Source: Caldilineaceae bacterium
GTDB taxonomy: Bacteria > Chloroflexota > Anaerolineae > Caldilineales > Caldilineaceae
Length of the DNA: 64,000 nucleotides
Direction of reading: 5' to 3'
NCBI GenBank assembly: GCA_022823185.1
Contig: JAJDXQ010000017.1
Coordinates: 1 to 64,000 of the forward strand
The translations under genes and the position numbers were made by a program. Under the pieces are notes generated by a model, which had not been told where the DNA came from, did not search any database, and was given only the letters and a program-made list of their open reading frames with translations. Positions 26,023-34,242 of the stretch are shown here, one piece after another; position 1 is the first letter of the stretch; the number at the start of each line of letters is the position of its first letter.

Positions 26023-26815
26023 GGATCGTCTCCCCAATCTGCTCCATCACGGCAGGCCGCGGCAGCGGCGCAAGCGCGGGCTCCCTTAGCCCGTTGGTTC
26101 CTCCAGACGCAGCAGCTGCCGCCGCGCCGCGCGTATCGGAGATGATGGCGCCGTCCCGCATGGTAATTACGCGCCGGGCCCGGTCGGCGACCTCCTGGTC
26201 GTGTGTAATGATGATCAGGGTCAGTCCTTCCGCGTGCAGCTTCTCAAAGAGTGTCATTACCTCTTCGCCGGTGCGTGTGTCGAGCGCGCCGGTCGGTTCG
26301 TCCGCCAGCAGCAGGCCGGGCCGGTTCACGAGCGCGCGGGCGATGGCCACCCGCTGCTGCTGGCCGCCCGAAAGCTCCTCCGGCTTGTGGTCTGCGCGGT
26401 CAGCCAGGCCCACCTGCGCCAGCGCTTCCAACGCCCGCTGGCGAGAGGCGCTGCGAGCGATTCCCGCGTAGAAAAGCGGCAGCTCCACCTGCCGCCAGGC
26501 AGGCGCACGCGCCAGCAGGTTAAACTGCTGGAATACGAATCCAATCTCCCTGTTGCGCAGATCCGCCAGCTGCCTGCCGGTCAGGTCGCCGGCGCTATGG
26601 CCGCGAATCTGATAGACCCCGTCGGTGGGTCGGTCCAATAGACCGACAATGTTCATCAGCGTGCTCTTGCCGGAACCGCTGGTGCCGACGATCGCAACGT
26701 ATTCCCCCTCGTCTATTGAAAGGGAGACACCGTCCAATGCGAGGACCTTCGTCTCCCCCATCTGATAGACTTTCGTTACCTCCTGCATGTCGATCAGCGC
26801 TGACGGACCGGGCAT
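26009..26815 (-). CDS. MacB-type ABC transporter ATPase
   Basis: A 268-residue nucleotide-binding subunit of the LolD/MacB group. Walker A GTSGSGKST near residue 44, Q-loop FVFQQFNLL, signature LSGGQQQRVAIARAL, Walker B LLLADEPTGALD and H-loop IIITHDQEV are intact. AGGAGA seven bases upstream of the ATG supports the start. First gene of a minus-strand set ATPase-permease-adaptor-regulator-kinase; the two-component pair probably controls the exporter. Confidence 0.93.
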   Translation of the reverse strand: MPGPSALIDMQEVTKVYQMGETKVLALDGVSLSIDEGEYVAIVGTSGSGKSTLMNIVGLLDRPTDGVYQIRGHSAGDLTGRQLADLRNREIGFVFQQFNLLARAPAWRQVELPLFYAGIARSASRQRALEALAQVGLADRADHKPEELSGGQQQRVAIARALVNRPGLLLADEPTGALDTRTGEEVMTLFEKLHAEGLTLIIITHDQEVADRARRVITMRDGAIISDTRGAAAAAASGGTNGLREPALAPLPRPAVMEQIGETIHEAV

Positions 26816-27524
26816 ATCTCTGTCTCCTGTAGCAGAAACGCGAAAGATTGCGGAACGGGTGCGACCATGGGCCGCAACCCGGCCACTGTCTTGACTCTCT
26901 GCAGGATAACGCTGAAATCTGGAAAAAATCTGGAGATGAAACAGAGGAATTGGGGAGGATGTCTCTGCGGTGACGCGGCCGTAACGCGAAGCTGCGGAAA
27001 TGCGCCGGCCTCAGAGGCCGGAAAACGAGGATACAGGCGCTGATGGACCGTGTGAAGCGGAGGCGGGAACCGGGCCCGCTGACGACGGGTTCGGGCAGGC
27101 GCCGGCGGCTGGCCGCGCCCTTGCAAACCGCCCCGGTCCGCCGCTTTCCTGCGGCAGTTCCTGGTGGCCAGAGGCGCGTGGTGAGACAGTCTTTCGCTCT
27201 GGGCGCGGAGGGCTGCCGGTGGAGTGGCGCCTGGGCGTTGCGCCGTGCCCTACGCGTCGCTGCGCGCCTGCGGCGGATCAGCGCTGCCAGCTATACGTAG
27301 ACAGATCGTACGGATATTGCCCGGAACAGACTTTGCCGCGATGTTCAGCGCATTCCAGGGGCAAAAACAGCCCCCCCACCAGTGTATTTGACCGCTGCCC
27401 CTTCAGTGGATCGCACCCGTTTCAGGACAAATCCCGCACAGCGCGGCGATTGACCAACCGGAAATCGCTGGGATATGATTTTTCTGTGAGGGTCTGCTGT
27501 TCCGATGCGCCGCGCCGGCGCCGA
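26816..27524. other. 709-base noncoding region
   Basis: No gene with family features in any frame. It should hold the promoter of the exporter operon on the minus strand, though I cannot pick a convincing box pair. A small hairpin CCGGCCT-N3-AGGCCGG lies at 27005-27021, and the dispersed 34-bp motif lies at 27295-27328. Confidence 0.5.
27295..27328. repeat. Dispersed intergenic 34-bp motif, copy 2
   Basis: Partner of 2127-2160; see that entry. Same orientation, 25 kb apart, in an otherwise empty region. Confidence 0.45.
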
Positions 27525-28334
27525 TCAGTCGTTCTGCACGCTCGCGATCGTCTCTCGCAGAAAAGCGACCGACTGCGCCAGCGCTGCTTTCGGGTCGCCC
27601 GCCACCCGGCATTCGTAGGTCAGATAGCCTTTGAATCCGATGTCGGCCAGGGCCTGAATGCCCGCCCGCCAGTCGATGTCACCGAGGCCCGGTTGGATGC
27701 GCGTATTGTCTGCCACGTGGACATGACCGATGTACGGGCCTATCTTACGGATCGTCGCCGGCGTGTCGACTTCCTCGATGTGCATGTGGAAGAAATCGGT
27801 CAGCAGGGCCACCCCAGGAGGATCCCCTGCCTTCTGGATTATCTCCACCCCGTCCTCCTGTCGCCGCAGCAAATGTTGCTCATAGCGGTTGAGAGGCTCT
27901 AACAAAAGCAGTGTGCCATGACTGTGGGCGAACGCGGCCAGTTCCCGCGTGATCTCGACCAGCAGCTCTTTTTCCAGTGCCACTGCATCCTTGAGCGGCG
28001 AGAGATCGGGCAGCCGGGGTGGGCCGAAAATGGGAGGCACAATCTGCCCGACCGCGTCGAAATGGCCGCAGGCTTCCAGATTGCGCTTGGATTCGTCGAT
28101 GCTGGCCTGGCGTTTGACCGGGTCCGGGTCGAGCCAATCGAAGGTGGCCTGGCCGCAAATGGACGATATGCGCACGGTGCGATTGCGGAACGCGGCCTCG
28201 TATTCGCTGATACGGTCATAGAGGCGCGACCGGCCCTGGACTTCGACACCGTCGATCAGCAGCGCCTCGGCGCAGTCGAGCTTCTCGTTCAGCGTTTCGC
28301 CCGGCAGCAGGTTTTCCTGTATTGAGATGTGCAT
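27525..28334 (-). CDS. Sugar phosphate isomerase/epimerase (AP_endonuc_2)
   Basis: A 269-residue xylose-isomerase-like TIM barrel. Metal-binding Glu and His of the family are visible as LLLEPLNRYEQHLLRR (Glu), LLTDFFHMHIEE (Asp/His), GHVHVADNTRIQPGLGDIDW (His) and YLTYECRVAG (Glu). Such enzymes interconvert ketoses, aldoses or hydroxypyruvate/tartronate semialdehyde, or act like IolE/IolI. The genes of the next 6 kb encode a Gfo/Idh/MocA oxidoreductase, a TPP enzyme and a 2-hydroxyacid dehydrogenase, which suggests sugar-acid or inositol-like catabolism. Confidence 0.85.
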   Translation of the reverse strand: MHISIQENLLPGETLNEKLDCAEALLIDGVEVQGRSRLYDRISEYEAAFRNRTVRISSICGQATFDWLDPDPVKRQASIDESKRNLEACGHFDAVGQIVPPIFGPPRLPDLSPLKDAVALEKELLVEITRELAAFAHSHGTLLLLEPLNRYEQHLLRRQEDGVEIIQKAGDPPGVALLTDFFHMHIEEVDTPATIRKIGPYIGHVHVADNTRIQPGLGDIDWRAGIQALADIGFKGYLTYECRVAGDPKAALAQSVAFLRETIASVQND

Positions 28335-28579
28335 GGGGTCTCCTTTAAGACGAGCGGTCCCGTCGTCAAAATGATGTTGCGCGATCTATCTTGGCAGAGC
28401 AGTGCAAAGGCGCCGGCGCGCTTCCCTGCTTCAGATTGTCACGACATGAGCCCTTTTTCCCGCTCGCGATGCCTGCGTGTGTGTTCCCAGCATCCATATA
28501 GCGATGCGAAAGGGCATGTGATACACTCAAATACCGGTTTGCACTGTCTTTTATTGCCTGTGATTGCGTCCAGGGCGCG

Positions 28580-29497
28580 TTGGCGTCAACGACCGCCGGC
28601 AATCCGCTATCTTGTAGAGCGAATCTCTTCTGCAAAGTGATAGACCACAGTTCACCGCGCTCCTCCCAACCGGGAGCGCACTCGACAAATCCCGATGACG
28701 ATGGCGACTGGGTCCCTGAAACGCCCTCCGCCTCCGAGCGAAATGCCGCCGGACCGGGCGGCGGTACACACCCGCGCGCAGAGAGCGATGCGGCAGGTCA
28801 TCAATCAAACGCGCTCACAATCCACCGGCGCCAGACACCCGTTCTGAGACCGGAAGTCATTATCGAGATTCCTCCGCCTGTCAACAAGACCCGGCGTTAT
28901 GTCTGGTTGGGCGCAGCGATCACCCCCCTGATCATCACGCTAATCGCGCTTTCCGCGCTGGCGATTCGGTCCCAGAACACGTCCACCATCACGGCGCAAG
29001 AGGCAACCGTGGAGGCGCGCGTTGCCATGCGTCTGGCGGAAGAGCGGGCCAAGGACCACCCCCAATACGCCGCCACCGCCGCGTTGGAGGCAACCGTGGA
29101 GGCGCGGGTCGCGATGCGCCTGGCCGAAGAACGGACCGTCCGGGCGCAGCAATCGCCGGCGATCGCGTCGTCTGCGGGGGAACCGACTGTGGGCCTGACC
29201 GCCGACACCGCCGCGGCGCCCCCTGCCGCACCTCTCTACGCCCGCTCAGCTGTCGTGTTGAATCTTCGCCGGGGCCCCGGTGAAAACTACGAATCGCTCG
29301 GCCTGATTCCGCCCGGAGAACAGCTGCGCCTGCTCGGCCGTACCGTCGACAGCGGCTGGTTCTATGTCGCGAAGACCGCTAGTGTCTCGATCGAAGAAGA
29401 GCAGGGATGGGTGGCAGGCTGGCTGGTCGATGTCCCCGGAGATCCAATGCTTCTCGACGTCGTATCCCCCAACCCGCTCGCGACGCAGAGGGAGTAG
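28580..29497 (+). CDS. Membrane-anchored bacterial SH3-domain protein
   Basis: Up to 305 residues. A low-complexity cytoplasmic N-terminus, one transmembrane helix at about residues 108-128 (WLGAAITPLIITLIALSALAIR), a duplicated helical segment ATVEARVAMRLAEER (two copies, 34 residues apart), a Pro/Ala linker and a C-terminal SH3b domain (VLNLRRGPGENYESLGLIPPGEQLRLLGRT...GWVAGWLVDV). SH3b domains bind peptidoglycan or peptides outside the cell. The start is not certain: a TTG at 28580 or a GTG at 28637; no ATG or clear ribosome-binding site precedes the membrane segment. Confidence 0.72.
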   Translation: MASTTAGNPLSCRANLFCKVIDHSSPRSSQPGAHSTNPDDDGDWVPETPSASERNAAGPGGGTHPRAESDAAGHQSNALTIHRRQTPVLRPEVIIEIPPPVNKTRRYVWLGAAITPLIITLIALSALAIRSQNTSTITAQEATVEARVAMRLAEERAKDHPQYAATAALEATVEARVAMRLAEERTVRAQQSPAIASSAGEPTVGLTADTAAAPPAAPLYARSAVVLNLRRGPGENYESLGLIPPGEQLRLLGRTVDSGWFYVAKTASVSIEEEQGWVAGWLVDVPGDPMLLDVVSPNPLATQRE

Positions 29498-29596
29498 CGG
29501 TCGAGAACAGGGAAAAGACCCTCGCGCGTTTCTTCCAATACGGCAACGCGCCTGATGCGCGCATAGCGCGTAACGGCAGCGTCCCTGCCGGCCGCC

Positions 29597-30868
29597 CTAC
29601 AGCCCCAACGCGTCGTCGATCTCTTCCTGGTAGGCGCGCGCCGCGCCCGACAACACCTCCTCAAGCGCAACGGCACGCCCGACGGCTGCGGACTCATAGG
29701 CGCCCAGAATCGCCGCCACCGCGACCATGCCGTCGCGGCCGTCGACCTCCGGCGCACGCCCTTGCAGAACCGCCTCAGCGAAGTCGTGGTACTCGATCGC
29801 CAGCAGGCGGGCGTCCAGCGCCATCTCGGCATGGGCTACGTCGGGCAGATCATAGACGACGCCGTCCGCGCCGAACAATCGAGCGGTGACGTCGTTCAGA
29901 GAGAAGTCGGGCAGCAGACTCAGGATCTCCTTGCCCTCCAATGTCCGCTCCGCCAGTTGCAGCCGCGCCGCGCCGCCGGTCCGGTCCCGGGGCACGTCCA
30001 GCGCGCCCCAGCGCCCGTGAACACTGCGCTCGAAACGGCTGCTCCCCCGGCCCCCGCCCAGGTGCGAGAACTGTACGGTCGCGCCGGACTGCATCGCGTA
30101 CTGGGCGAGGATTGAGTCCTCGCCCGTGGCCTCAACCTCCTCCGGGTAGGTGGGGGTCTGCTCCCGGTAAGAGATCAGCGGGTGATTCTCGGCGGCGGGA
30201 CGGCGCCGGACCGGTTCCACGATCAGCCCCCGCCCGAAGATGCGCTCGTATTCCCCCAGATAGTAGCGGATGATGTCGGCGTAATGCACGCCCATGTCCA
30301 GGCCGATCGCCCCCTTCTCCTTCAGATGCCGCCAGGGGGTGGCAGCCATCACGTCGTTGCCGCCGAGCGATGTCTGAATCATCAGCAGAGGGTCGCCCAG
30401 CAGTCCGGCGTCAATGACCGCGCGCGCCATCCGGTTGACCGGATCGCGGCGGTAGTTTTCCGCGGTCGCCAGCACCGCGCCGCTCCGTTCTGCCGCGTCG
30501 ATGATGCGCTGACAGGCCCGGATGGTGATGCCCAGGGGTTTCTCCACCAGCGCGTGTTTGCCGGCCTCCAGCGCGGCCGATGCAATCTCATGGTGGCTGG
30601 AGCCGTCGGTCACCACATCGACGGCGGCAATGTCCGGGTGGGCCAGCATCCGGTCGAGGTCGGTGAAGATCAGCGGCTTGCGATCAAACAGGCGCTCCAC
30701 CTCGCCTGCGATGCGCTCGGCATTGGCGCGGTTGATGTCGCAGACCGCCATCAACTCCACGTTCGACATGCCGGTCTCTTCCAGCGTCTGGTACGCGATC
30801 GTGTGGCGATGGCCCATGCCGCCGCAACCCACGACACAGATGGGAACTCGTTCACTGTTCTGGCTCAT
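29597..30868 (-). CDS. Gfo/Idh/MocA family oxidoreductase
   Basis: A 423-residue NAD(P)-dependent sugar dehydrogenase-type enzyme. The Rossmann motif is VVGCGGMGHRH at residues 13-23 and the conserved EKPLGITI (catalytic Lys) is near residue 98, followed by the ENYRRDPV segment and the second (GFO_C) domain with GLDMGVHYADIIRYYLGE (the usual D-x-x-x-H motif). The family acts on sugars, inositols and bile pigments; the substrate here is open. It is preceded on the same strand by a TPP enzyme gene with a strong hairpin between. Confidence 0.88.
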   Translation of the reverse strand: MSQNSERVPICVVGCGGMGHRHTIAYQTLEETGMSNVELMAVCDINRANAERIAGEVERLFDRKPLIFTDLDRMLAHPDIAAVDVVTDGSSHHEIASAALEAGKHALVEKPLGITIRACQRIIDAAERSGAVLATAENYRRDPVNRMARAVIDAGLLGDPLLMIQTSLGGNDVMAATPWRHLKEKGAIGLDMGVHYADIIRYYLGEYERIFGRGLIVEPVRRRPAAENHPLISYREQTPTYPEEVEATGEDSILAQYAMQSGATVQFSHLGGGRGSSRFERSVHGRWGALDVPRDRTGGAARLQLAERTLEGKEILSLLPDFSLNDVTARLFGADGVVYDLPDVAHAEMALDARLLAIEYHDFAEAVLQGRAPEVDGRDGMVAVAAILGAYESAAVGRAVALEEVLSGAARAYQEEIDDALGL

Positions 30869-30885
30869 CGGTCCGTCCTTGCCTG

Positions 30886-30915
30886 CGCTGGCCGGTTACG
30901 CGCAACCGGCCAGCG
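30886..30915 (-). terminator. Intercistronic hairpin
   Basis: A perfect 12-bp stem, CGCTGGCCGGTT pairing with AACCGGCCAGCG, with a 6-base loop, between the TPP-enzyme gene and the oxidoreductase gene. No T-tract follows, so it is more likely an RNA-stability element or partial attenuator than a full terminator. Confidence 0.6.
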
Positions 30916-30946
30916 TCCATTTGTACCTATCCACGATTCACTGCCG

Positions 30947-32581
30947 TTACATATGCTTCGGGATCTCCGTCTCCTTCGCGGTGATGAACTCCAGCAGCGC
31001 CGGCACGCCTTCCTCTGTCTTTTGGATGCCGCGTTCGATCGCGGGGATGATCTGGTCCGCTGTCTCGATTCTCTCGCCGTAGCCGCCGAACGCCTCGGCC
31101 ATCTTGGCGTAGTTGCCGGAGATGTCGGTGGAGCCGTACTTCTCCTGAGAGACCGGCATGATCGGAATCTCGATCGCCATCGAGAAGTTGTTGAACAGGA
31201 CCGACAGGATGGGGATGCGCTCCCGCACCGCGGTCTCAAAGTCCATGCCGGTGAAGCCGATCGCGGCGTCGCCCCACACGTTGATGCAGAGCTTGTCCGG
31301 GCAGGCCAGCTTGGCGCCCATCGCCAGGCCCAGGCCGTAGCCCAGCTGTGTCGTCTTGCCCCAGCCGATATAGGAGAGCGGCGTGATCGATTTCCAGAAG
31401 GGCGAAAGCTGATCGCGCGGGCTGCCGGCGTCATGCGTGATGATGGTATTGGCCACATCGACGGTGTCGTAGAGATCGCGAATCACCCGGTAGGGGGAGA
31501 GCGGAGCGCTGTCGCTGTTGAGCTTGGCCGCCCACTCAGCCTCCCATTTGCCATTGATCTCTGCAATTTTGGCGGCGACACCGGCCCCGCGGCCGCGCGG
31601 CTGCCCGCCCAGCCGTTCCGACACAGCCTCGATCAGCGCGCGCAGCGTAAGATCGGCGTCGCCGATGAGGGCGTGCTGGGACGCGACATCTTTGTTGATG
31701 TCGGCCGGATCCAGGGTGGCGTGAATGATCGTCTTGCCGGCCGGCATGCGCACACCGAAGTTGGTGAAGCTGAAACTGCAGCCGATGCCAAAAATCACGT
31801 CGGCGTTCGTCAGGAACTCGCCCACGGCCCGCGTATGGGAGCGGTTGGCCGAGCCGAGGCTCAGAGGATGCGTCTCGGGGAAAGCGCTCTTGCCGTTGAG
31901 CGTGGTTGTCACCGGCGCTTCCAGCAGCTCGGTCAGCTCTTTCAGGGCGTCCCACGCCTTGGCATAGTGGACACCCTGGCCGGCATAAAGCACCGGCCTT
32001 TCCGCCGCCGCCAGCATATCCGCCGCCTTTTGCACATCTGCCGGATCCGGCCCGTAGCGCAGCCGTTTCACGGGTTTGTAGTCGAACTCCTCAACTTCGG
32101 CAGAGGAGATATCGGCAGGAATCTCCACCAGGGCCGGGCGCGGCCGCCCGTTGCGCACCGCCGCGAACGCCCGCCGCATCGCGTCCGCCGTCATCTCCGG
32201 CGTTGTCAGCTGCTCGCTCGATTTGGTGACGGAGGCATAGCTCTGTGCAGAGTTGAAATTGGGCTGCACCTGGTTGATTGGCCGCGGATAGCCGCCGGGC
32301 AGAACGACGATCGGGGCGGAATCGCCGAATGCCTGCGCAACGCCGCCGAATGCGTTCTCGGAGCCGGGACCGGACTGCATGCAGAAGACGCCGATCTTGT
32401 CGCCCGAGCTCAAGCGGCTGATGGCGTCCGCCATGTGCAGACCAATACGCTCCTGACGCACGATGATTGTGCGGATGTCCAGTTTGGCCGCCGATTCGAT
32501 GAGGTAGTTGACAGGATAGGCGAAAAGGATCTCGGTGCCCTCCTCTTTCAAGCAGTGGGCGATAACGTCAACGACTTGCAT
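30947..32581 (-). CDS. Thiamine pyrophosphate-dependent enzyme
   Basis: A 544-residue member of the acetolactate synthase/benzoylformate decarboxylase superfamily. The N-terminal pyrimidine-binding domain has the catalytic Glu in TIIVRQERIGLHMADA; a central domain (residues about 195-330) and the C-terminal PP domain with Mg2+ motif GDAAIGFTGMDFETAVRERIPILSVLFNN are present. It lacks features that would single out ALS, oxalyl-CoA decarboxylase or IolD. The next genes upstream and downstream act on hydroxyacids and sugars, so a decarboxylase or C-C lyase in a sugar-acid route is a fair guess. Confidence 0.88.
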   Translation of the reverse strand: MQVVDVIAHCLKEEGTEILFAYPVNYLIESAAKLDIRTIIVRQERIGLHMADAISRLSSGDKIGVFCMQSGPGSENAFGGVAQAFGDSAPIVVLPGGYPRPINQVQPNFNSAQSYASVTKSSEQLTTPEMTADAMRRAFAAVRNGRPRPALVEIPADISSAEVEEFDYKPVKRLRYGPDPADVQKAADMLAAAERPVLYAGQGVHYAKAWDALKELTELLEAPVTTTLNGKSAFPETHPLSLGSANRSHTRAVGEFLTNADVIFGIGCSFSFTNFGVRMPAGKTIIHATLDPADINKDVASQHALIGDADLTLRALIEAVSERLGGQPRGRGAGVAAKIAEINGKWEAEWAAKLNSDSAPLSPYRVIRDLYDTVDVANTIITHDAGSPRDQLSPFWKSITPLSYIGWGKTTQLGYGLGLAMGAKLACPDKLCINVWGDAAIGFTGMDFETAVRERIPILSVLFNNFSMAIEIPIMPVSQEKYGSTDISGNYAKMAEAFGGYGERIETADQIIPAIERGIQKTEEGVPALLEFITAKETEIPKHM

Positions 32582-32716
32582 GCTATGGTCTCCTTAAGTG
32601 TGATCCCAATCTGATACGACGGTCTTCGCAAGGGCTGCAATATGGAAATTCGGGACTTTCGCCTGCTGCCGGGCAACGTGAAATTCGGTAAAGCGCGTTG
32701 CCCGGGCAGACGCGCA

Positions 32717-33667
32717 TCAGAAGCCGCGTTCGATACTTACTGTATTCTGTAGCGGTTCGCCATTCACAAAGCGCTTCAAGTTGCCGCTCAAAATGCGCGC
32801 GACATTGGCCGAGGTCTGGACTGACGAGGGGGAACTGTGCGGCGTGATCAACAGGTTGGGCGCGTCCCACAGCGGATCGTCCGCCGGCAGCGGTTCCGTG
32901 GCGGCCACATCTAGCGCCGCGCCGGCCAGCCTGCCCTCCTCCAGCATCCGGATCAGAGTCGGCTCATGGATGATGCCCCCGCGCGAGATGACGAGGAAAA
33001 AGGCATCCTGTTTCAGGAGGGCCAGTTCGTCCGGCCCGATCATGCCCCGCGTCTCGGCCGTGATGGGAACCGTCACAACCACCACGTCCGACTCCCGCAA
33101 CAGCGCCGGCATCCCGTCCATCAGCTGCAGATCGGAGACATAGTCCGGCTTCTCCATGGGATTGACGTCGACCGCGATGACATCCATCTCGAAGGCCGCC
33201 GCCCGTTTCGCGATCTCGCGGCCGATATTCCCCAGGCCGACGATGCCCATCTTCAGACCAACCAGACCGAACAGCCGCGTGCCTTCGGGCACCCCCCACT
33301 CGTGCCGTTGTTGCGCTTTATAGAGGGGACCGAACCCGCGCGTGAGGAACACCAGCATCCCCATCGTATGCTCTGCAATCGTGGTGGCGTGCGCGCCGCG
33401 TGTATTGCACACGGTTATCCCCCGCTTCGCCAGCTCCGGCGCGTTGCGCATCCATTCGACACCTGCGCTGGGAGACTGAATCCAGCGCAGGTTGGGCGCA
33501 GCCTGCAGCTGGCTGCTGTTCATCGGGCCGAAGGCGGCCTCAGCGTCGGCGGCCTTCGCCGCGATATCCTCGGCTGTATCGGCAAACACGAACTCCACCT
33601 GCGGAAAATCCTCCCGGAAGCCGTCCACAAATCTCATGACCCACTGTCCTGTGATCAGAACTTTCAT
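32717..33667 (-). CDS. D-2-hydroxyacid dehydrogenase
   Basis: A 316-residue NAD-dependent enzyme. Substrate-site residues occur in GVEWMRNAPELA and the NAD fold in GIVGLGNIGREIAKRA; the catalytic Arg is in FLVISRGGIIHEPTL, Glu in LDVAATEPLPADDPLW, and the His in LLITPHSSPSS. The start at 33667 has GGAGAG six bases before it, whereas an ATG four codons upstream would overlap that site. Could reduce glyoxylate, hydroxypyruvate or another 2-keto acid made by the neighbouring pathway. Confidence 0.9.
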   Translation of the reverse strand: MKVLITGQWVMRFVDGFREDFPQVEFVFADTAEDIAAKAADAEAAFGPMNSSQLQAAPNLRWIQSPSAGVEWMRNAPELAKRGITVCNTRGAHATTIAEHTMGMLVFLTRGFGPLYKAQQRHEWGVPEGTRLFGLVGLKMGIVGLGNIGREIAKRAAAFEMDVIAVDVNPMEKPDYVSDLQLMDGMPALLRESDVVVVTVPITAETRGMIGPDELALLKQDAFFLVISRGGIIHEPTLIRMLEEGRLAGAALDVAATEPLPADDPLWDAPNLLITPHSSPSSVQTSANVARILSGNLKRFVNGEPLQNTVSIERGF

Positions 33668-33704
33668 TGTGCTCTCCATCGTTTGGCGGGACGCTGTCGT
33701 GAAA

Positions 33705-33751
33705 AGTGGTTAGTGGGGCTGTTATCCACGAGCCGTTTTCCACTAACCACT
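33705..33751. repeat. 12-bp perfect inverted repeat
   Basis: AGTGGTTAGTGG at 33705-33716 pairs with CCACTAACCACT at 33740-33751 across 23 bases. The right arm continues ACTGAGG and the sequence is related to the CTGACCA heptamer array at 18.2 kb. It lies directly upstream of the dehydrogenase gene, so it could be an operator or a remnant of a repeat family. Confidence 0.6.
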
Positions 33752-33903
33752 GAGGTTTTGTCATTATACATCAGAATGGCATCGGCGCAGTATAGGCGCG
33801 CGTTCAGCGGGAGGGCAGAACGCCGGTCAACAGCAGTGGTCAGAAGGCGCGCCGGCGACTTCAGCCCATGCACGGCGGCAAGCCTGAACCGCCGTCGATG
33901 ATT

Positions 33904-33932
33904 TTGTGGCTGAAACTGCGTTGTGCTATAGT
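33904..33932 (+). promoter_or_regulatory. Probable promoter of tRNA-Val
   Basis: TTGTGG at 33904-33909 and TATAGT at 33927-33932 with a 17-base spacer, 15 bases before the tRNA 5' end. Confidence 0.6.
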
Positions 33933-33947
33933 TGACTTTCAGTATCC

Positions 33948-34022
<75 letters not shown>

Positions 34023-34242
34023 CTTGGCCGTTGTCGAACAATGGCGTTCGGCAAGTTGCCGCCGGCTGCACAGCCCTTTGGAGAGTTCATCGTAAGGCTG
34101 GAAAGCATACGTTGTCACTTTTTTTGCCGAACACACCTCACTTGATGGCTCGGTGCAGGTATGTTCGGTATATTTCTGTGACACTCTTACTTTCGACTGA
34201 GTTATGCCGGCACGCATAGAAGAGCGCTACAGGAGGGTGTTA

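Noticed and set aside
30182-32614. 810-codon open frame on the plus strand
   Set aside because: It lies antisense to two well-supported enzymes; its composition is the His/Gln/Arg-rich shadow typical of GC-rich DNA and it shows no family motif.
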